Assembly (NCBI GenBank): GCA_012295275.1
Contig: CM022679.1
Coordinates: 18,967,842-19,031,841 of the forward strand
Origin: Chrysomallon squamiferum
Taxonomy: Eukaryota > Mollusca > Gastropoda > Neomphalida > Peltospiridae
DNA length: 64,000 bases
Direction: 5' to 3'
Numbering within the stretch: position 1 is the stretch's first letter; each line of letters opens with the position of its first letter. Positions 48,455-60,734 of the stretch are shown here, one piece after another. The translations under genes and the position numbers were made by a program. The notes under the pieces were generated by a model. It did not search any database and was not told where the DNA came from. It was given only the letters and a program-made list of their open reading frames with translations.

Positions 48455-48710
48455 TATTCTTTTGAATCCTGTAGCAAACAGGAGATGTCCTCGATATTCT
48501 GTATTTTGTACATAGTATTAACACATAGAGAGGATGAAACGAGTGAGCGTCTTTTTATCCTCAACGCTAATCGATCGAATGCTCCCCTTTGTGACCTGGA
48601 AATTCCACAACAGCGACGCTGGCAAGGTTTTATTTTTGATTAAGTTTTAATGGTCAAAGGGAACTCAGTTTATTTATAGATTTTCGACCTATCATCGATA
48701 GTCTTCTGAT
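48455..48710. promoter_or_regulatory. Possible regulatory island
   Basis: Complex GC-balanced sequence: CTTTGTGACCTGGAAATTCC near 48588, CAGCGACGCTGGC near 48611, TGGTCAAAGGGAAC near 48651 (nuclear-receptor DR1-like) and TATCATCGATAG near 48691. No coherent long frame. Confidence 0.2.
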
Positions 48711-49084
48711 TATTATGTTATCATTTCCTAGCAGATGCTGCAGTTTATAAAATTATTGTATTTATTTTTTATTATTATTATTATTATTGTTGTTATTATT
48801 GTTATTATTACTTTGTTCTTGTATTATTTATTAATTTTTTGTTGATGATCTTTGATACGCTAGAACTGATTTATCATTTCCCAAAAATAAGGATTTTGGC
48901 GACTTTGTCCCGTTAATGTGTAATAAAAATAATCCAACGATAACTTTTAGTAACATCACAGAAGGAAATAAAACACAAAAGAAAATAACAATCTTTCCCT
49001 TCATTTTAATAGCAGATTTTCGTAATTTTAAAATAGCCAATTACTTTTATATGTATTTTTCTTGCTAAAGGAGATCCTGTCAGC
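48711..49084. other. Spacer with (ATT)n tract
   Basis: TTATTATTG-type repeat at 48765-48815; otherwise unassigned. Confidence 0.55.
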
Positions 49085-49295
49085 TTTTCATGATCTTTTT
49101 CTATTTTTTATTTTTCTTTCTTTTCTTTATATTTACTTTCATTCTCTCTTTCTTCTTGTATTCTTTTCTTCTTAGATTTCTTCTATCTTTGTCTGACTTT
49201 TTATTCTTTTTATTTTTACTTTCTTCTTCTTTCCTTTATCTTCTTCTTCTTCATCATCTTATTCTTCTTCCTATTATTATCTTTTTCTTCTGATA
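49085..49295. repeat. Strand-asymmetric pyrimidine tract
   Basis: About 210 bp of T/C-rich sequence made of CTT, TTC, TTTC and TTTA units with very few purines. A degenerate, triplex-prone tract; the plus-strand Phe/Leu frame is an artefact. Confidence 0.8.
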
Positions 49296-49429
49296 ATCTT
49301 CAAAGATCCGGCCAAAGAAATGTCTACATTTTGTAAATTATGTATCGCACATAGCTTATAAGGTCAACGTTTGACACAAAATTCATTTTCCCCATGATAA
49401 ACTGCACCTCAGCAGCGAAGTCAATTGCT

Positions 49430-49790
49430 ATAAATGCGTCTGTTTTGTAGCCGGAGACGAGAGAAGATAACGAGGTGAAACTCTTTCTATTTATTTGGAG
49501 TGGCATTGGTGACACCACATCGACGTGGCAGTTCTGTTATCTGTTCTTGGGGAGATGTAATAATAATTCTGCCGATCGCTCGTTTTCTTTAGCTGAATGG
49601 CGATCGCCTGCTTTCTCCGTGTGTCGACTAGCAATCGATCGCTCGCTGGTTTTAAAAGCGATATTTTGCCAATATTTTGCCAATTGTCGCATTAACGAGT
49701 GCTGCTATTTGACGCGAGTGGCTATTCCCGACATAACACGTCTGAAGACGAAACGACAAGACGAGAAAATTGGAAATGAAATTTGAAAAC
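49430..49790. promoter_or_regulatory. CpG- and GATCG-rich island, unassigned
   Basis: The most CpG-dense island in the window. It has the perfect palindromes TGGTGACACCA (49507-49517) and GGCGATCGCC (49599-49608), GATCGCTCG twice (49574-49582 and 49637-49645) and two tandem copies of ATATTTTGCCA (49661-49682), each carrying an NFI-type GCCA half-site. A 103-codon plus-strand frame (49475-49786) with six or more Cys runs through it but shows no known domain and no signal peptide. A regulatory element is favoured; a lineage-specific exon cannot be excluded. Confidence 0.28.
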
Positions 49791-50379
49791 TTTGGTTTGC
49801 CAAACATGCTTGTTGACCTTATTTTTAAAACTTTATTTTCGAAGCAATTTCAACACTAAATGCAGTGTTTTTCTCAGAACGGTTACATTACATAGCGGTG
49901 CAGAAGAATTTAGATTAATTCTTAAAATCTTGATTTGTCTTTTGTTAAACATTTACTCTGTGTATATGATTGTGTATGTTTATTTTTTATTTAATATTCT
50001 TTTTGCAGTAATTTCTAACAGTCTGCTATAAGCAGATATTTTGCGATACGACACAGTTAATAAAAAATGTCATTTTATCATGAAATTATGAAATAACAAC
50101 TGATATAATTTAATGTTATATGCTAAAAGTTACATGCTATACTGTTATTATAATATGTCTGAATATAGTTTAGTATTAACGTATTTGTTGTACCGTACGT
50201 TACTTGTTTGGATCTACACAATATAAATCATACATTTATATCTGAATTGCCGATTTGCATGAAAATGCATATTTCTTCCAAAATTTAATAATCATTTTTG
50301 TTTTTACTTGCAGGTATTATCATTATGGTTAAAGTAAAATTTAATCTTAGTTGAAATGTTTGTTTATTCCAATCACACT
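49791..50379. other. AT-rich spacer, no gene recognised
   Basis: Nothing recognisable. The 82-codon frame is T-rich and hydrophobic. Confidence 0.5.
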
Positions 50380-50680
50380 CTAATATGATTTGTAAAGTCA
50401 CAGTTTTAAATAAACCGACTCCTACAACGCTGATGGCGTCAGTGGAACTCACCCACTCTTCAGTTAAAACAAATCAGTCACATACTGACACAAGCACACT
50501 TTTACCTTTAAAACTGGAAACATTTATTTGTAGTCACGGAATGCCGGTGCGGTTTCAGATCTTGAAACTTACGATTGTATAATAGAATTTCCATGCTACT
50601 TTGGCTGGTCAATGGAATAGGTCTGCGATGAACAAAAATAAATCGTTATTCACCGGACAGAAACACTTTAACACAGCCTC
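50380..50680. promoter_or_regulatory. Possible regulatory island
   Basis: Balanced, repeat-free sequence including GATGGCGTCAGTGG and GGAATGCCGGTGCGG. A 65-codon plus-strand frame lacks motifs. Confidence 0.13.
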
Positions 50681-51084
50681 GAGTTATTGGAAGTGTATTC
50701 TAATGATAATTAGTTTTAATTTTGTTTGATCTTCGTTGAGAAATCAGAAGAAAGATGCTAAATTACAGGACTCTGATGTCCGAGAAAGACTTGTCCGTCC
50801 TAGTCAAAGGAAATTAGCGACATTTGACATACATTTCTTTTGGAAAATTAAAGATATATTATCGCAGTATTTTAGGTTGCATTTTGTTTTCTGGAAGTAA
50901 TTAAGCTTTCACTTAACTGAAAAGAGGATGCAAACTTTTTTTTATTTCCCATATGTCTAATTACTTCACTTGACAGTTTTCAATGCAAATTTAATATTAT
51001 GTTTGACACAAAAATACATTTCTGGTTCAACTTTTCATTTGTCAGCAGATCAAAAATAGTAAAACTGATACTAAATATTAATAC
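50681..51084. other. Unassigned spacer
   Basis: Nothing recognisable. Confidence 0.5.
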
Positions 51085-51345
51085 AAAAAAAAAAAAAAAA
51101 AAAGAAATGTACTTAAAAATATATATATGTTAATCCTTATTAATTCTTCTTCTTCTTCTTCTTCTTCTTCTTATTATTATTTTCAAAATGAATATTTAAA
51201 TATAAATAGATACTCATACACATATATACGTACATACATACATACATACATACATACACACATACATACACACACATACATACATACATACGTACGTACG
51301 TACAAAAATGCATACATACAATCCATACATATATACACACAATGT
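51085..51345. repeat. Cluster: poly-A, (CTT)n-(ATT)n, (ACAT)n
   Basis: A19 at 51085-51103, (CTT)n at 51144-51171 changing to (ATT)n, and an ACAT/ACAC/ACGT array from 51226 to 51345 with CGTACGTACGTAC near its middle. Confidence 0.93.
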
Positions 51346-51666
51346 GTATAATTATATTTATTTGTTATTTATATTACATAGGCATGCTTATATGATCTTT
51401 AAAAAGCAAGTGATTGAAAGTAAGATATGTGTACACACTGTCCTTTACCTTGTCACATCTTCTCATCGTTTTCTTTTAAACTGTTTACCTCATGAATCCG
51501 CTCTGAGTGAAATAAACTGACAACAAAGTTTATGCTTGGTTTATTACTTCCTCGTTGTTCCTTCGCTGTTGTGTAACTTGTAAAACTTCCAGTTTAAACA
51601 TCATTTCATTCAGTGATGTGTGCCGTCCACTACTGGGCTTGTTGTTATTACTGATTTTTTAAATTT
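51346..51666. other. Unassigned spacer with small hairpin
   Basis: ATAAAC...GTTTAT inverted repeat around TGACAACAAA at about 51511-51532. No gene. Confidence 0.4.
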
Positions 51667-51722
<56 letters not shown>

Positions 51723-51755
51723 ATAATAATAATAATAATTATTATTATTATTATT
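51667..51755. repeat. (TAC)n-(TAA)n-(TTA)n compound microsatellite
   Basis: (TAC)n to 51721, (TAA)n to about 51739, then (TTA)n to 51755. The last two are reverse complements of each other and can form a perfect hairpin (51721-51755). Confidence 0.95.
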
Positions 51756-52589
51756 TTATAATCCATTAAATTATTTGAGTGAAAAAAAAGCATTATGAAT
51801 GAGACTGTAGAATAAAAAAGAAAGTAAAAAAAGAAAGAAAGAATGCAAAACAAAGCAAAAGATGTTTATTACATTAAGCATTACCATGACTGTAACTTCA
51901 AAGAAAACGGGGAGTGTAAACTTATTATTTAAAATATTGTAACACTATAAAGAGCAGTTCAGACTTAATAAATACTTCAGTTTGATCATTATCCATCTTT
52001 ATTAAAAACATACATTAATGTTAATTGGTAAAACGTCTTCATATTAGCACAGCAACGACACTAAATAACTTACAGTCTGGTTTTAGTGATTTGTAATAAA
52101 CAACGAACAAAATTACAGACTGAATTTGATTTTTATGGGTATTCCCCGGGATCCCTGTCCTGGGTAGACATTTTCTCTGTCTATTAGAATTGCTTGTATT
52201 TTTCTTTCATCTTTAGAATTCCACAGGGTACAAGTCAGGTCTTCAATAATGCAAAAGTAATTTAACTGCGTGATTGCCAAGATACTTTATACAGTGAGCA
52301 TGAAGAAAAATGCACTGATCGCATTTCATGCCAAACTGCCCAGTGGGAATAGAATAAACTGCTTCCAGAGATAGATTGGGCTGTTGTACATAACTGCTCA
52401 TTTTGTCACATAACTGACCTTGCGTTGAGACCGTAAAAATGTTGTCAACCTGGAAGAGCCCGATGTAATATAACAAGGGAGTGATTTAATTACCGAACTT
52501 TTTTGTATTACTGTAAGGCATATAAAAATATAGAAAAACGGCAAACATTTGATTTAAAAAGTTACAAAATAATAAATAAATAATAAAAA
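51756..52589. other. Spacer, partly GC-balanced
   Basis: A patch with CCCCGGGATCCCTG near 52145-52158. No supported gene; the island at 52230-52480 is listed separately. Confidence 0.4.
52230..52480. promoter_or_regulatory. Possible regulatory island or exon
   Basis: Repeat-free; a 77-codon minus-strand frame (52243-52476) has a fairly natural residue mix with Cys/His near its end but matches no domain I know. Confidence 0.15.
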
Positions 52590-52657
52590 CATACAAAGAA
52601 AGTTAAAAAGAGAAAAAGATAAATAAATAAATAAATAAAAAAAAAAAAATAAAAATA

Positions 52658-52725
<68 letters not shown>
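52590..52725. repeat. A-rich / (AAAT)n / (AAT)n array
   Basis: AAAG/AAAT-rich start, A11-13 run, then pure (AAT)n at 52657-52725. Confidence 0.93.
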
Positions 52726-52727
<2 letters not shown>

Positions 52728-52923
52728 CAGCTGAACAGTAATTCAAAAATGTATAGTTCCTGTATGATTATTCTGTATTTTGAAGTTAGAAATTCTAATT
52801 AAACGGTAATATTTTTTTTTTTTTTTAAGTTTGTGTACTTATTTAGTTCTTTGCCTTTTGTTTAATACTTATTAATCTAATGAGAAAACAAGATATGCAG
52901 GTTTCTTTCTTTCATTTTGAATG

Positions 52924-52925
<2 letters not shown>

Positions 52926-52990
<65 letters not shown>
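52926..52990. repeat. Compound (AAT)n-(GAT)n microsatellite
   Basis: AAT to about 52958 then GAT in the same register, as at 16064. The poly-Asn/poly-Asp frame is an artefact. Confidence 0.95.
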
Positions 52991-53372
52991 CTCACACAGT
53001 AACACATACCGATCAAACACAGTAATGCACAATAATCAGAATATACTTCAGCAAACCATAACAACTGTTTTTTATTTTAGTTTAGAATCACTGTATATAA
53101 ATGCCAATCAAGACTATCCAATCCATTTTATTATTACCGAAAACAAAGAGTTTCTAGCATCGCTGAAGTTGTCTCAAATAATTGTACGATTACCTTTGCT
53201 CAGTAAACATTAACATTCTGATTCTGATAGTAATATATGTAGGCAATAAAAGGCAGAGGTTCCCTTATACTATAGAAAAGTTAGATAAATAATGATTATA
53301 GTACAGATTATTTAATACGCTTAATTATACCATCTCATACTCACATAATTATACTGTTACACATACATAATA

Positions 53373-53375
<3 letters not shown>
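52991..53375. other. Unassigned spacer
   Basis: Nothing recognisable. Confidence 0.5.

Positions 53376-53466
<91 letters not shown>
53376..53466. repeat. (CT)n microsatellite
   Basis: Pure CT of about 91 bp. Confidence 0.97.
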
Positions 53467-53469
<3 letters not shown>

Positions 53470-55936
53470 TTCATGCACACAGACTTCAAAAACAGTTATT
53501 TTAATTTCCGTCATCTGTATAACGTTGATATATTGTTTGTAAAATTGAAAATGAGAACTGACTTAATCAGAAACGAGCATTTCCCTATATCATTTCTATT
53601 TAATAAACATATTTTTGATTCAGTTTATTTCTATGAAATATATAATGCATGTATCTAAGAAATTCTTATATTATAATTATTTATTATTTGAAATATAATA
53701 TTTTCATCTTAAAATACGTCTAACAATTTTTAGAGTTAGAAGAAAATGCACACGCACATGCAATATGTACATGTTCTAATTATACTGCACAACAAATATC
53801 ATTTTCTTTCTAAATACAGAAACAGGTTTAATAGAAAAAAGTAAAGCAAAATATAATTTAGCTATCCTGACTTTTCCAGCAAAACAATAAATAAATAAAT
53901 AAATAAAAAATAAAAAAAAATAAAAAAAAAAAAAAAAATTATATAAAATAATAAAACGCGCAATAATTTATATAAGCATGTGTTTGTACACATACTCATT
54001 CACAAACATACACACACTCACACACGCTCGCATTAAATATATATAATACGCAATTAACGAACTCTTAAAGGCTGTATGGAACGCTGAGTTTGTCAGGTTT
54101 TGCAATGTTAGTTAAAAATATTAAAACAGGTGCAAAGGAAATACAATTACCTCACTGGAAGTATGACCTTTTTTATTTATTTTTTAATCTTTATTTTTGT
54201 TTATTTATTTTTCTTCTTCTTCTTCTTTTTTTTTTATTTTGAAACAGAAGAATGAAAAAAAACAAAACAATTTGTTCTGTGACTCCGAACAAGAGAAAAT
54301 ATAAACACAGAATTACACTAAATGAATCCATAGTAATTACCTCTATAATACGTTATTTAATAATGATATATTAGTTTACGATGAAATTTCCTTCCATCAT
54401 CAAGTTATAGCAGAAACTGAACAAACGATAGATACGATCTGTAATGTGTATGACAGTTTTGCAATAAATTATATTTATATGTTATGTTTACTATATGCTT
54501 AGATACATACACATTACAGTACATATTTGTTCGTACGTACGTACAAGAATATACATAATTGTCAATTATCAACAGATGTCCTATATACCGACACAGAGAA
54601 ACACATTCAAAGTTTTCATTTATTCAGAACATAGAACGCGCGAGATCAAATCAGTGTTAACAGTAGTTGTGTTAGAAACGTTGTTCTGGTCAGTGTCACG
54701 ACTTAATTTAAAAAATAAGAAACCACCAAGTTGTTATCGTTCAGAATAATGACTGTAACAAAGTCGAACAAGAATTCTGTTCGTAAAAACACTCATTTCG
54801 CCCACAAGATGTTATTCTTAAAATAGATGTAGAAATAAAAGTGTTGAAAATTGCTGTTTTCGTTTACTCTCTTTAAGACGAATGTTGGAAAACTGCTATG
54901 TGTGTTATCTGATACGGAAAACTTTCCGATCTTGCCAAGCGAACATTTTAACAGGCACCCAAAGATCAAAGAAAGTCAAAAATAGTAATTTTGTTTTGTT
55001 AATGTCCTTAAAATATATTATTTTAGTATATTACTATATTATTGTACTCAGGTATATAAAATCATTTCTGGTATTTCTCACATAATAATTCTGTACCAAT
55101 GAAAGATAGCTTTTATACGGACTTCAGAATAAAGAGGAAAATGTATCACAAGCTGTATTAATGAACTTGGATCGAACGGTTAATATTCCCAGTATACAAC
55201 CTCTATTTCTCTCTTTCTCTGAATAAAGATTTGCTTTGAAAAAAAACACAAAAAAAACCCACAAAAGAATATACGGATTGAGAACAACTATTTATCATAA
55301 CCCAAATTACAGTATTAAGCTATGAAAGGATGTTGTACTATTTTATTTAAAAACTGTATTGTGAGCACAGTTATCTTTTCCGGATGACGTATTGAAAGAG
55401 TGATTTTACTAATTCTTGTTTTGCCTTTCTCTTTCAAAAGATGAGATACAAGTAAATTCTGATCCATATTAGAGAATAAAAAAATAAAAAATGAAAAACT
55501 GAAAGAAGGAAGAAAAAGAAATATAAAGAAAACAAAATGGACTAACTGATCTTAATGTCTCAAGACACATCCGCATTATTTCAGAACAAAACAGACTCGA
55601 GCACTGCCTCAGCTTAGCCACGCTGCAGCAAGTCAACAAGACTCGTTCCACACTTTATACCAAATGTGACAACTTTCTCAGTCTTATATGCTGGGAAGTC
55701 AAATCCTTGAAAATAAATACTTAACACTCGCAATAACCGCCGAAACTGATCAGAGGCGGAAAGGTTTGTTCAGGCAGAAAAAAATTGTAAGGGCTAAAAG
55801 AATTTGGTTGAAAGGATAAGTCAAATGAATTTTAATATATATTGTAACAGACAAACGAATCAAACTTCATTTCTGAGTCTTATAATAAATATTAATTCCT
55901 TGATGGAAAATGACATATAATATTGAAAACAGATAC

Positions 55937-55979
<43 letters not shown>

Positions 55980-56879
55980 TGTTTTATGAAGTATTTATGA
56001 AAATAAGGAATAAAATTTGCGAAGAACGAAAGAGAGAAAGAGATAATTTTAAGGACTAAATTTCAGTTTTAAGGGTTGATTTGCTTGCCTTTTCTATTTT
56101 GTTTCTCCCTTAATGTAATTTCGACTTTCCATATTTTATTATTTATTCTTTGTTATTTTTGACCTCTTAATGTTTGTGAAACTTGAATAAAAAACTTTTG
56201 AAATTACAACTATTTATTGAACTATATACACATTTAGCCGTTAATACCCGGGATATGTGATTTTTAAATTCTAATAAGGTCGTCAGCAGAATACAAGTGC
56301 ACTACCACAGAGGCAAACTGCCATTGATTTGTAATTAGATGCAAGCATCTCTGTACAGAAAAAAACACTTTAAGCCGTGGTAAGGGATGAGCAATCTACC
56401 TGTGATAAGGAACGACCAATCTTCTAAGTGCGTGTCTCTTTATGGTTACCTTATTAATGTAAGAAAAGTGCTCAGCATAACGAAACAAGTTAAACAGTTA
56501 TACTTTCTGTTTACTTATCAACAGAGCAGTCGTGTTTACTCTAGCTCGGCATATTTCATGAATATGAAACTCTAAATATCCCAAGGAAAACTTAATTTCA
56601 GCTTGAGAATAAGTAAAGAAAGCTTTTAAAAGAAAGTCAGTTTATTATCGGTTTACGTTAATATTTTATTAAGCTTCAGTCCGTATGTTTTGTATTTATG
56701 GATGTGTTGGAGAGAAATAAATAAATAAATAAGCGTTAAAAATAAATTCACCACAAATGTAAGTTTATACAAATGTAAAAATAATAAGCAGGAGATTCAT
56801 GGTGCTGGAATTCAGTTATTTCTCGAGGATACTTAAATATTCAGTTATTACTAATAATAATAAGTCATGCTGCTCATCA
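53467..56879. other. AT-rich spacer with simple repeats
   Basis: About 3.4 kb without a supported gene. Repeats: (AAAT)n/A-rich at 53886-53938, CA-rich at 54001-54026, T-rich at 54170-54240, (TA)n at 55939-55975. A ACGTACGTACGTAC palindrome lies at about 54533-54543. Short frames of 60-84 codons show no domain. Confidence 0.5.
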
Positions 56880-57090
56880 CGTCTTCCATTTTCACTTCTC
56901 GTGAAACTCAGTCAGAGGAGATAGCAGGTGGGAAAGGTGACTATATTTCGCTCTTTGAGGACCAGTTTAAGACTGATTTACAATCAGCAAATAAGATTTT
57001 GTGCTCGTTACCGAGCGCTGTAATTGGAAAATAATTGTGAGCTGAAAATGCAGTGTTGGGTCAGGATGATTTAAAATCCCTGGTGTCTGA
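56880..57090. promoter_or_regulatory. Candidate enhancer-like island (E-box / CSL / homeodomain)
   Basis: E-box CAGGTG at 56925-56930 overlaps GTGGGAA (CSL/Su(H) core) from 56929. About 45 bp on is TGATTTACAATCAGCAAAT, and then TAATTGGAAAATAATTG near 57021. The sequence is repeat-free with no long frame. Motifs are read directly; enhancer function is inference. Confidence 0.25.
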
Positions 57091-57128
57091 ACCTCCTCCA
57101 CATAAATCATTGTCTATCCATACAATCC

Positions 57129-57310
57129 ATACATTTATTTGTTCATTCATTCATTCATTCATTCATCCATTTGTCCTCCAAATCTTCCATCCATCTTCTT
57201 AATATTCCAAAAGTCCATTCATTCTTCAACACATTCATCCAATCTATCCATCCATCCACCCACACATCAGTCCATCCATCATTTCACCAGTTCATCCGTT
57301 TCTGCACGTC
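57129..57310. repeat. Degenerate (CATT)n/(CATC)n array
   Basis: Pure CATT at about 57142-57166 followed by CATC, CACC and CATT units with interruptions; gives a Ser/His/Pro-rich frame. Confidence 0.85.
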
Positions 57311-57491
57311 CACATCTCTTTAACTGAACAATACTTTGCCTTTTTCTAAAATAAATTTTAAGTTTTGCTATTTGTAATGCATGCTATATACTCATGATTA
57401 ATCGTTTTATAATTACATTAGTTTCTTTTAAACTGATTTTTGATGAGATAAGATTTTTCATTGACAGACATTAAAGTATAAAACCATTTTT

Positions 57492-57806
57492 ATGGAGGCA
57501 GGTCATAGCTCATCATCAAAGATCAATAAACGCTACTCTTTAAAAATCAAGTGTTTAATTCACTATTATACTGAAAAGAAAATCTCTGAGATGATCACTG
57601 AGAAAACTAAAAGGACTCATTCAAGATTTACTGAGATTTTTCTTAAAATGTCCACGTATTTAGCTCTTTCCAAGTTTTACGGGAATATGATGCTGTGTTG
57701 ATTTGTTTTTTCAGCATCCACAGAGAAAAGATTTTTCGTCGTTAATTCAAAACTGAAGAGAACTAGTCAGCGTCTTCCAAACATTAAAATTTCGCCACTA
57801 ATATAA
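57492..57806 (+). pseudogene. hAT-family transposase C-terminal remnant
   Basis: The plus-strand frame starting at 57492 reads 69 codons to a TGA at 57699 and then continues in the same frame from 57702 to a TAA at 57804. Just after the internal stop, at 57711-57737, it reads Ser-Ala-Ser-Thr-Glu-Lys-Arg-Phe-Phe, followed by Val-Val-Asn-Ser-Lys-Leu-Lys-Arg and then Gln-Arg-Leu-Pro-Asn. This matches the order of the hAT C-terminal dimerisation segment (A-S-x-E-R-x-F-S ... K-x-x-L-R-S ... R-L-x-x-L). The segment before the stop (Ile-Phe-Leu-Lys-Met-Ser-Thr-Tyr-Leu-Ala-Leu) fits the helix that usually precedes it. No N-terminal half, BED finger or terminal inverted repeats were found. A few residues seem deleted between the Lys and Arg-Leu positions. 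Dead fossil; the family call is moderate. Confidence 0.5.
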
Positions 57807-58889
57807 ATCTAGTTTGTTTATTTTCTGAATGTCATCGAATAATGATTGGTTTGAAAAAACACCTTATGGTTTAGGTACATTAACATTGTATGGATGTCGC
57901 AGTATCGATATTAAAAATTGAAGATTGGAAACGGCAGTGACAGAGTTGGAAGTAAACAATGTAGAAATCTATATTTACAAATATAACATAAATATTTCGC
58001 TTTTTAATATTTTAAACATATAAATATACTTAATACTTAATATAGGAATTACTTTGAGTAATGATGCTTATTATTATTTTGAGAATCTAATAGAGCTTTC
58101 TTTCTAAATAAATATATTTAAATAAGACAAAAAGGGCGTTAATGGGGCATAAACAAAAAAGTAAACAAATAAACACACAATAAAAGTAACCAACAAAAAG
58201 CCGAACATCCCCTAAAAAAGAAAAACAAAGCAAAATAAACATCAATAAGAAATACATCAAAACAAACAAACAAACAAAAATTACTATTAAAAGAGTTGTA
58301 GCAACCTAATGAAGGATCTTTATTTAAAAGATAATAATTACTATTCGTTAATCCGTTATCCATCCGTTGATCTGTTCATCTTGACTGCTGTAAGTTTGCC
58401 TATCCTTCCAGTAATTTCTAACAACCAGCCTATTATAGTGGACATTTTATTTTATTAGTCTCCAGTTATTTGATAATATGTTTGGACTAATCTGATTTAT
58501 TTTTCTAGGAAATTTCTATATAATTTTAAATAATTAATTATCAAACCTCTTAGCGTTTTAGGAACGTTTTGTCTTATGAATTAGTTCAGCAGAATATGAT
58601 TATCGACATTTATTCTTCCAAATTTTAAAACAATACATTTCTGTTAAATGAGATATACGATTATAAACAATATCATTTCACCAATATTTTTTGTTATTAT
58701 CTTTCCAATTCAGTGCATATGACAAAATGTTCACTATATCTTTAATGACAGTCTGCCAAAATATATGAATATAATTTATTTCTGCAACGTTTATCTTAAT
58801 ATTAAATCGCATCCACACAAAGCTGCCATTTTGTTTTACAATTATTCTCCAATAATAGAGTGCAGTAACGAGCAAAGAATCATGTTTCT
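57807..58889. other. AT-rich spacer, no gene recognised
   Basis: A/C-rich patch (AAACAAAC) at 58150-58275 explains the minus-strand Phe/Leu frames. No gene. Confidence 0.5.
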
Positions 58890-59060
58890 TAGTAGCTGTA
58901 AATCAGCTTTTAATTGGTCCCGGAGAACGAGAGATGGTCACCTTTCTGACCCATCATCCCCACTGTTGACTCCTGCCACCTCTGATGAAATCTCGCGAGG
59001 CGTGAAAATGGAAAAAGCCATGAACTGCTTGGCTCTGGTCTGCTATCAGTTATAACTGGC
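58890..59060. promoter_or_regulatory. GC-balanced island or unassigned exon
   Basis: Contains CAGCTTTTAATTGGTCCCGG near 58902 and a GC-rich segment to 59050. Frames are open on both strands (plus 58765-59055, minus 58910-59107). The plus frame contains a Ser/Pro/Thr-rich stretch (Asp-Pro-Ser-Ser-Pro-Leu-Leu-Thr-Pro) that looks like disordered protein, but no domain is recognised. Confidence 0.18.
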
Positions 59061-59360
59061 TGTTTAAATGTTTTTATGCATGAACCTCTCATGATTAGCA
59101 AGTACAACCTTCAGATGTCAGAACTGTTTATTGGTAAAATATTCCTGGTGGTACCATTATAAATTATTCTTAAAACAACATCGATGGACTGATAACCAGA
59201 ATGAGCGAATGCTGTTAAAATACTTTCGTTTTAAGAACTGATAATCTATAAAACAAAATTGATGAAACTTGAAACATTATCACATTTTAAATAAATCAAT
59301 TGGATTTGATTATTTAAAAGTTCCAAAACTGTTCCGAATGCATCTGTCAGTATTGTGTAT

Positions 59361-59361
<1 letters not shown>
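59061..59361. other. Unassigned spacer
   Basis: Nothing recognisable. Confidence 0.5.

Positions 59362-59447
<86 letters not shown>
59362..59447. repeat. (CT)n microsatellite
   Basis: Pure CT of about 86 bp. Confidence 0.97.
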
Positions 59448-59448
<1 letters not shown>

Positions 59449-59879
59449 AACCCCTTCAAAACGTATTAAACCTTTAATCTTTATTTAAAGAAAGAGAACA
59501 TAAAAAAAAAGATAGAGAAAAGAAAATACTGTCTACTTTGTAAAACTTTCAATGAATTAGATTAACATTTACTTTTACTGACAAGACAGTTTTCGAACAA
59601 TAAATTAAAATAGCAAAAATAAATGAATCTATTTAATGCTTTTTTTCCTTTTTAGTGCCCTGCTGCATTTAATATCTTAGCTAACTGAGCTACTGGATAC
59701 GTGTTTCGAATAATTTAAGTTAAGAGTTAAGAGACACTGGTCACTTTGTTTTTGTAACAATAAATTATGCATATTCTTATTCATGATTTTGATTTGCTAC
59801 AGATCATCCCATAACAATTTTGAAATATCAACTGGTTATTTGTATTAAGTTTCATACATCGACTAGATATTTATCATTA
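59448..59879. other. Unassigned spacer
   Basis: A-rich patch at 59490-59525; nothing else. Confidence 0.5.
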
Positions 59880-60260
59880 TATGTCGCCGGTCAGTTGAAG
59901 CGATATTAAATTATGACCTCTACTTTTGACATCCTATTAGTCAAGGACATTAACAAGAGTGCTCCTTTTGGTGCTTTTCTAATTAACAATTCAGAGAAAA
60001 TGGCTTGTCACACTTTAGACTGTTAGGTTGTCCAGCATGTGTTCAGTACTGACGCATTACTCGTGACAGTATTTCAAAGGCAAACAAAAACACGAGGACA
60101 GGAGCATTATGAAGCAGGTAATGAAGTTATTAGCAGGGCCAAGATTGCCTGACTCTCCGTGTTTCACTTCACTTTGTACAGGGCAAACATAGTTGAAAGA
60201 TGAAATAAATCTTCAGATCAAATGTCAGTGTTGATACTCAACAGCTGATTGTGATTAGGA
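59880..60260. promoter_or_regulatory. Candidate enhancer-like island (homeodomain / SOX / E-box)
   Basis: TAATTAACAAT at 59980-59990 joins a homeodomain palindrome to a SOX-type AACAAT. E-box CAGCTG at 60242-60247 is followed by ATTGTGATTAGG (SOX plus GATTA). Repeat-free, no long frame. Confidence 0.22.
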
Positions 60261-60375
60261 AGAAAGAAGAATGAATGATTTGTAAATACATAGATGAACA
60301 GATGAATGAATAAAAAAATAAATGTTATAATAGAATATGAATAAATCCATTTTGAATGAATAAATTGTTTATAAA

Positions 60376-60440
60376 CGAATAACGAATGAATGAATGAATG
60401 AATGAATTAAAGAAAGAAAGAACGAACGAATGAATATTAT
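60376..60440. repeat. (GAAT)n-(GAAA)n-(GAAC)n tetranucleotide array
   Basis: Four-base register kept while the last base changes T to A to C and back to T. Confidence 0.85.
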
Positions 60441-60734
60441 TTTTCATTCCACAACAAAATAACGTTAACAGTGCACTGAGTGACACGAACTCTCATAACA
60501 ATCTCAGAGATGTACAAGTATGTGACAAATCGTAGACGAATCTAATTATTTGTGATATTTTATCCTGATCTTGTTAAACAAATTTAATATTAGAGTTTTA
60601 AAAATCAGATGTGTAATTCAATTATTTTTATTGTCTCCGATATTTCAACTAATTTAATTACAATATAGACTTCTTAATTTTGTAGGAATAACTCTGGGTA
60701 AAAAGTCAGCGTGAAGGTGATGATATCAGTTAGC

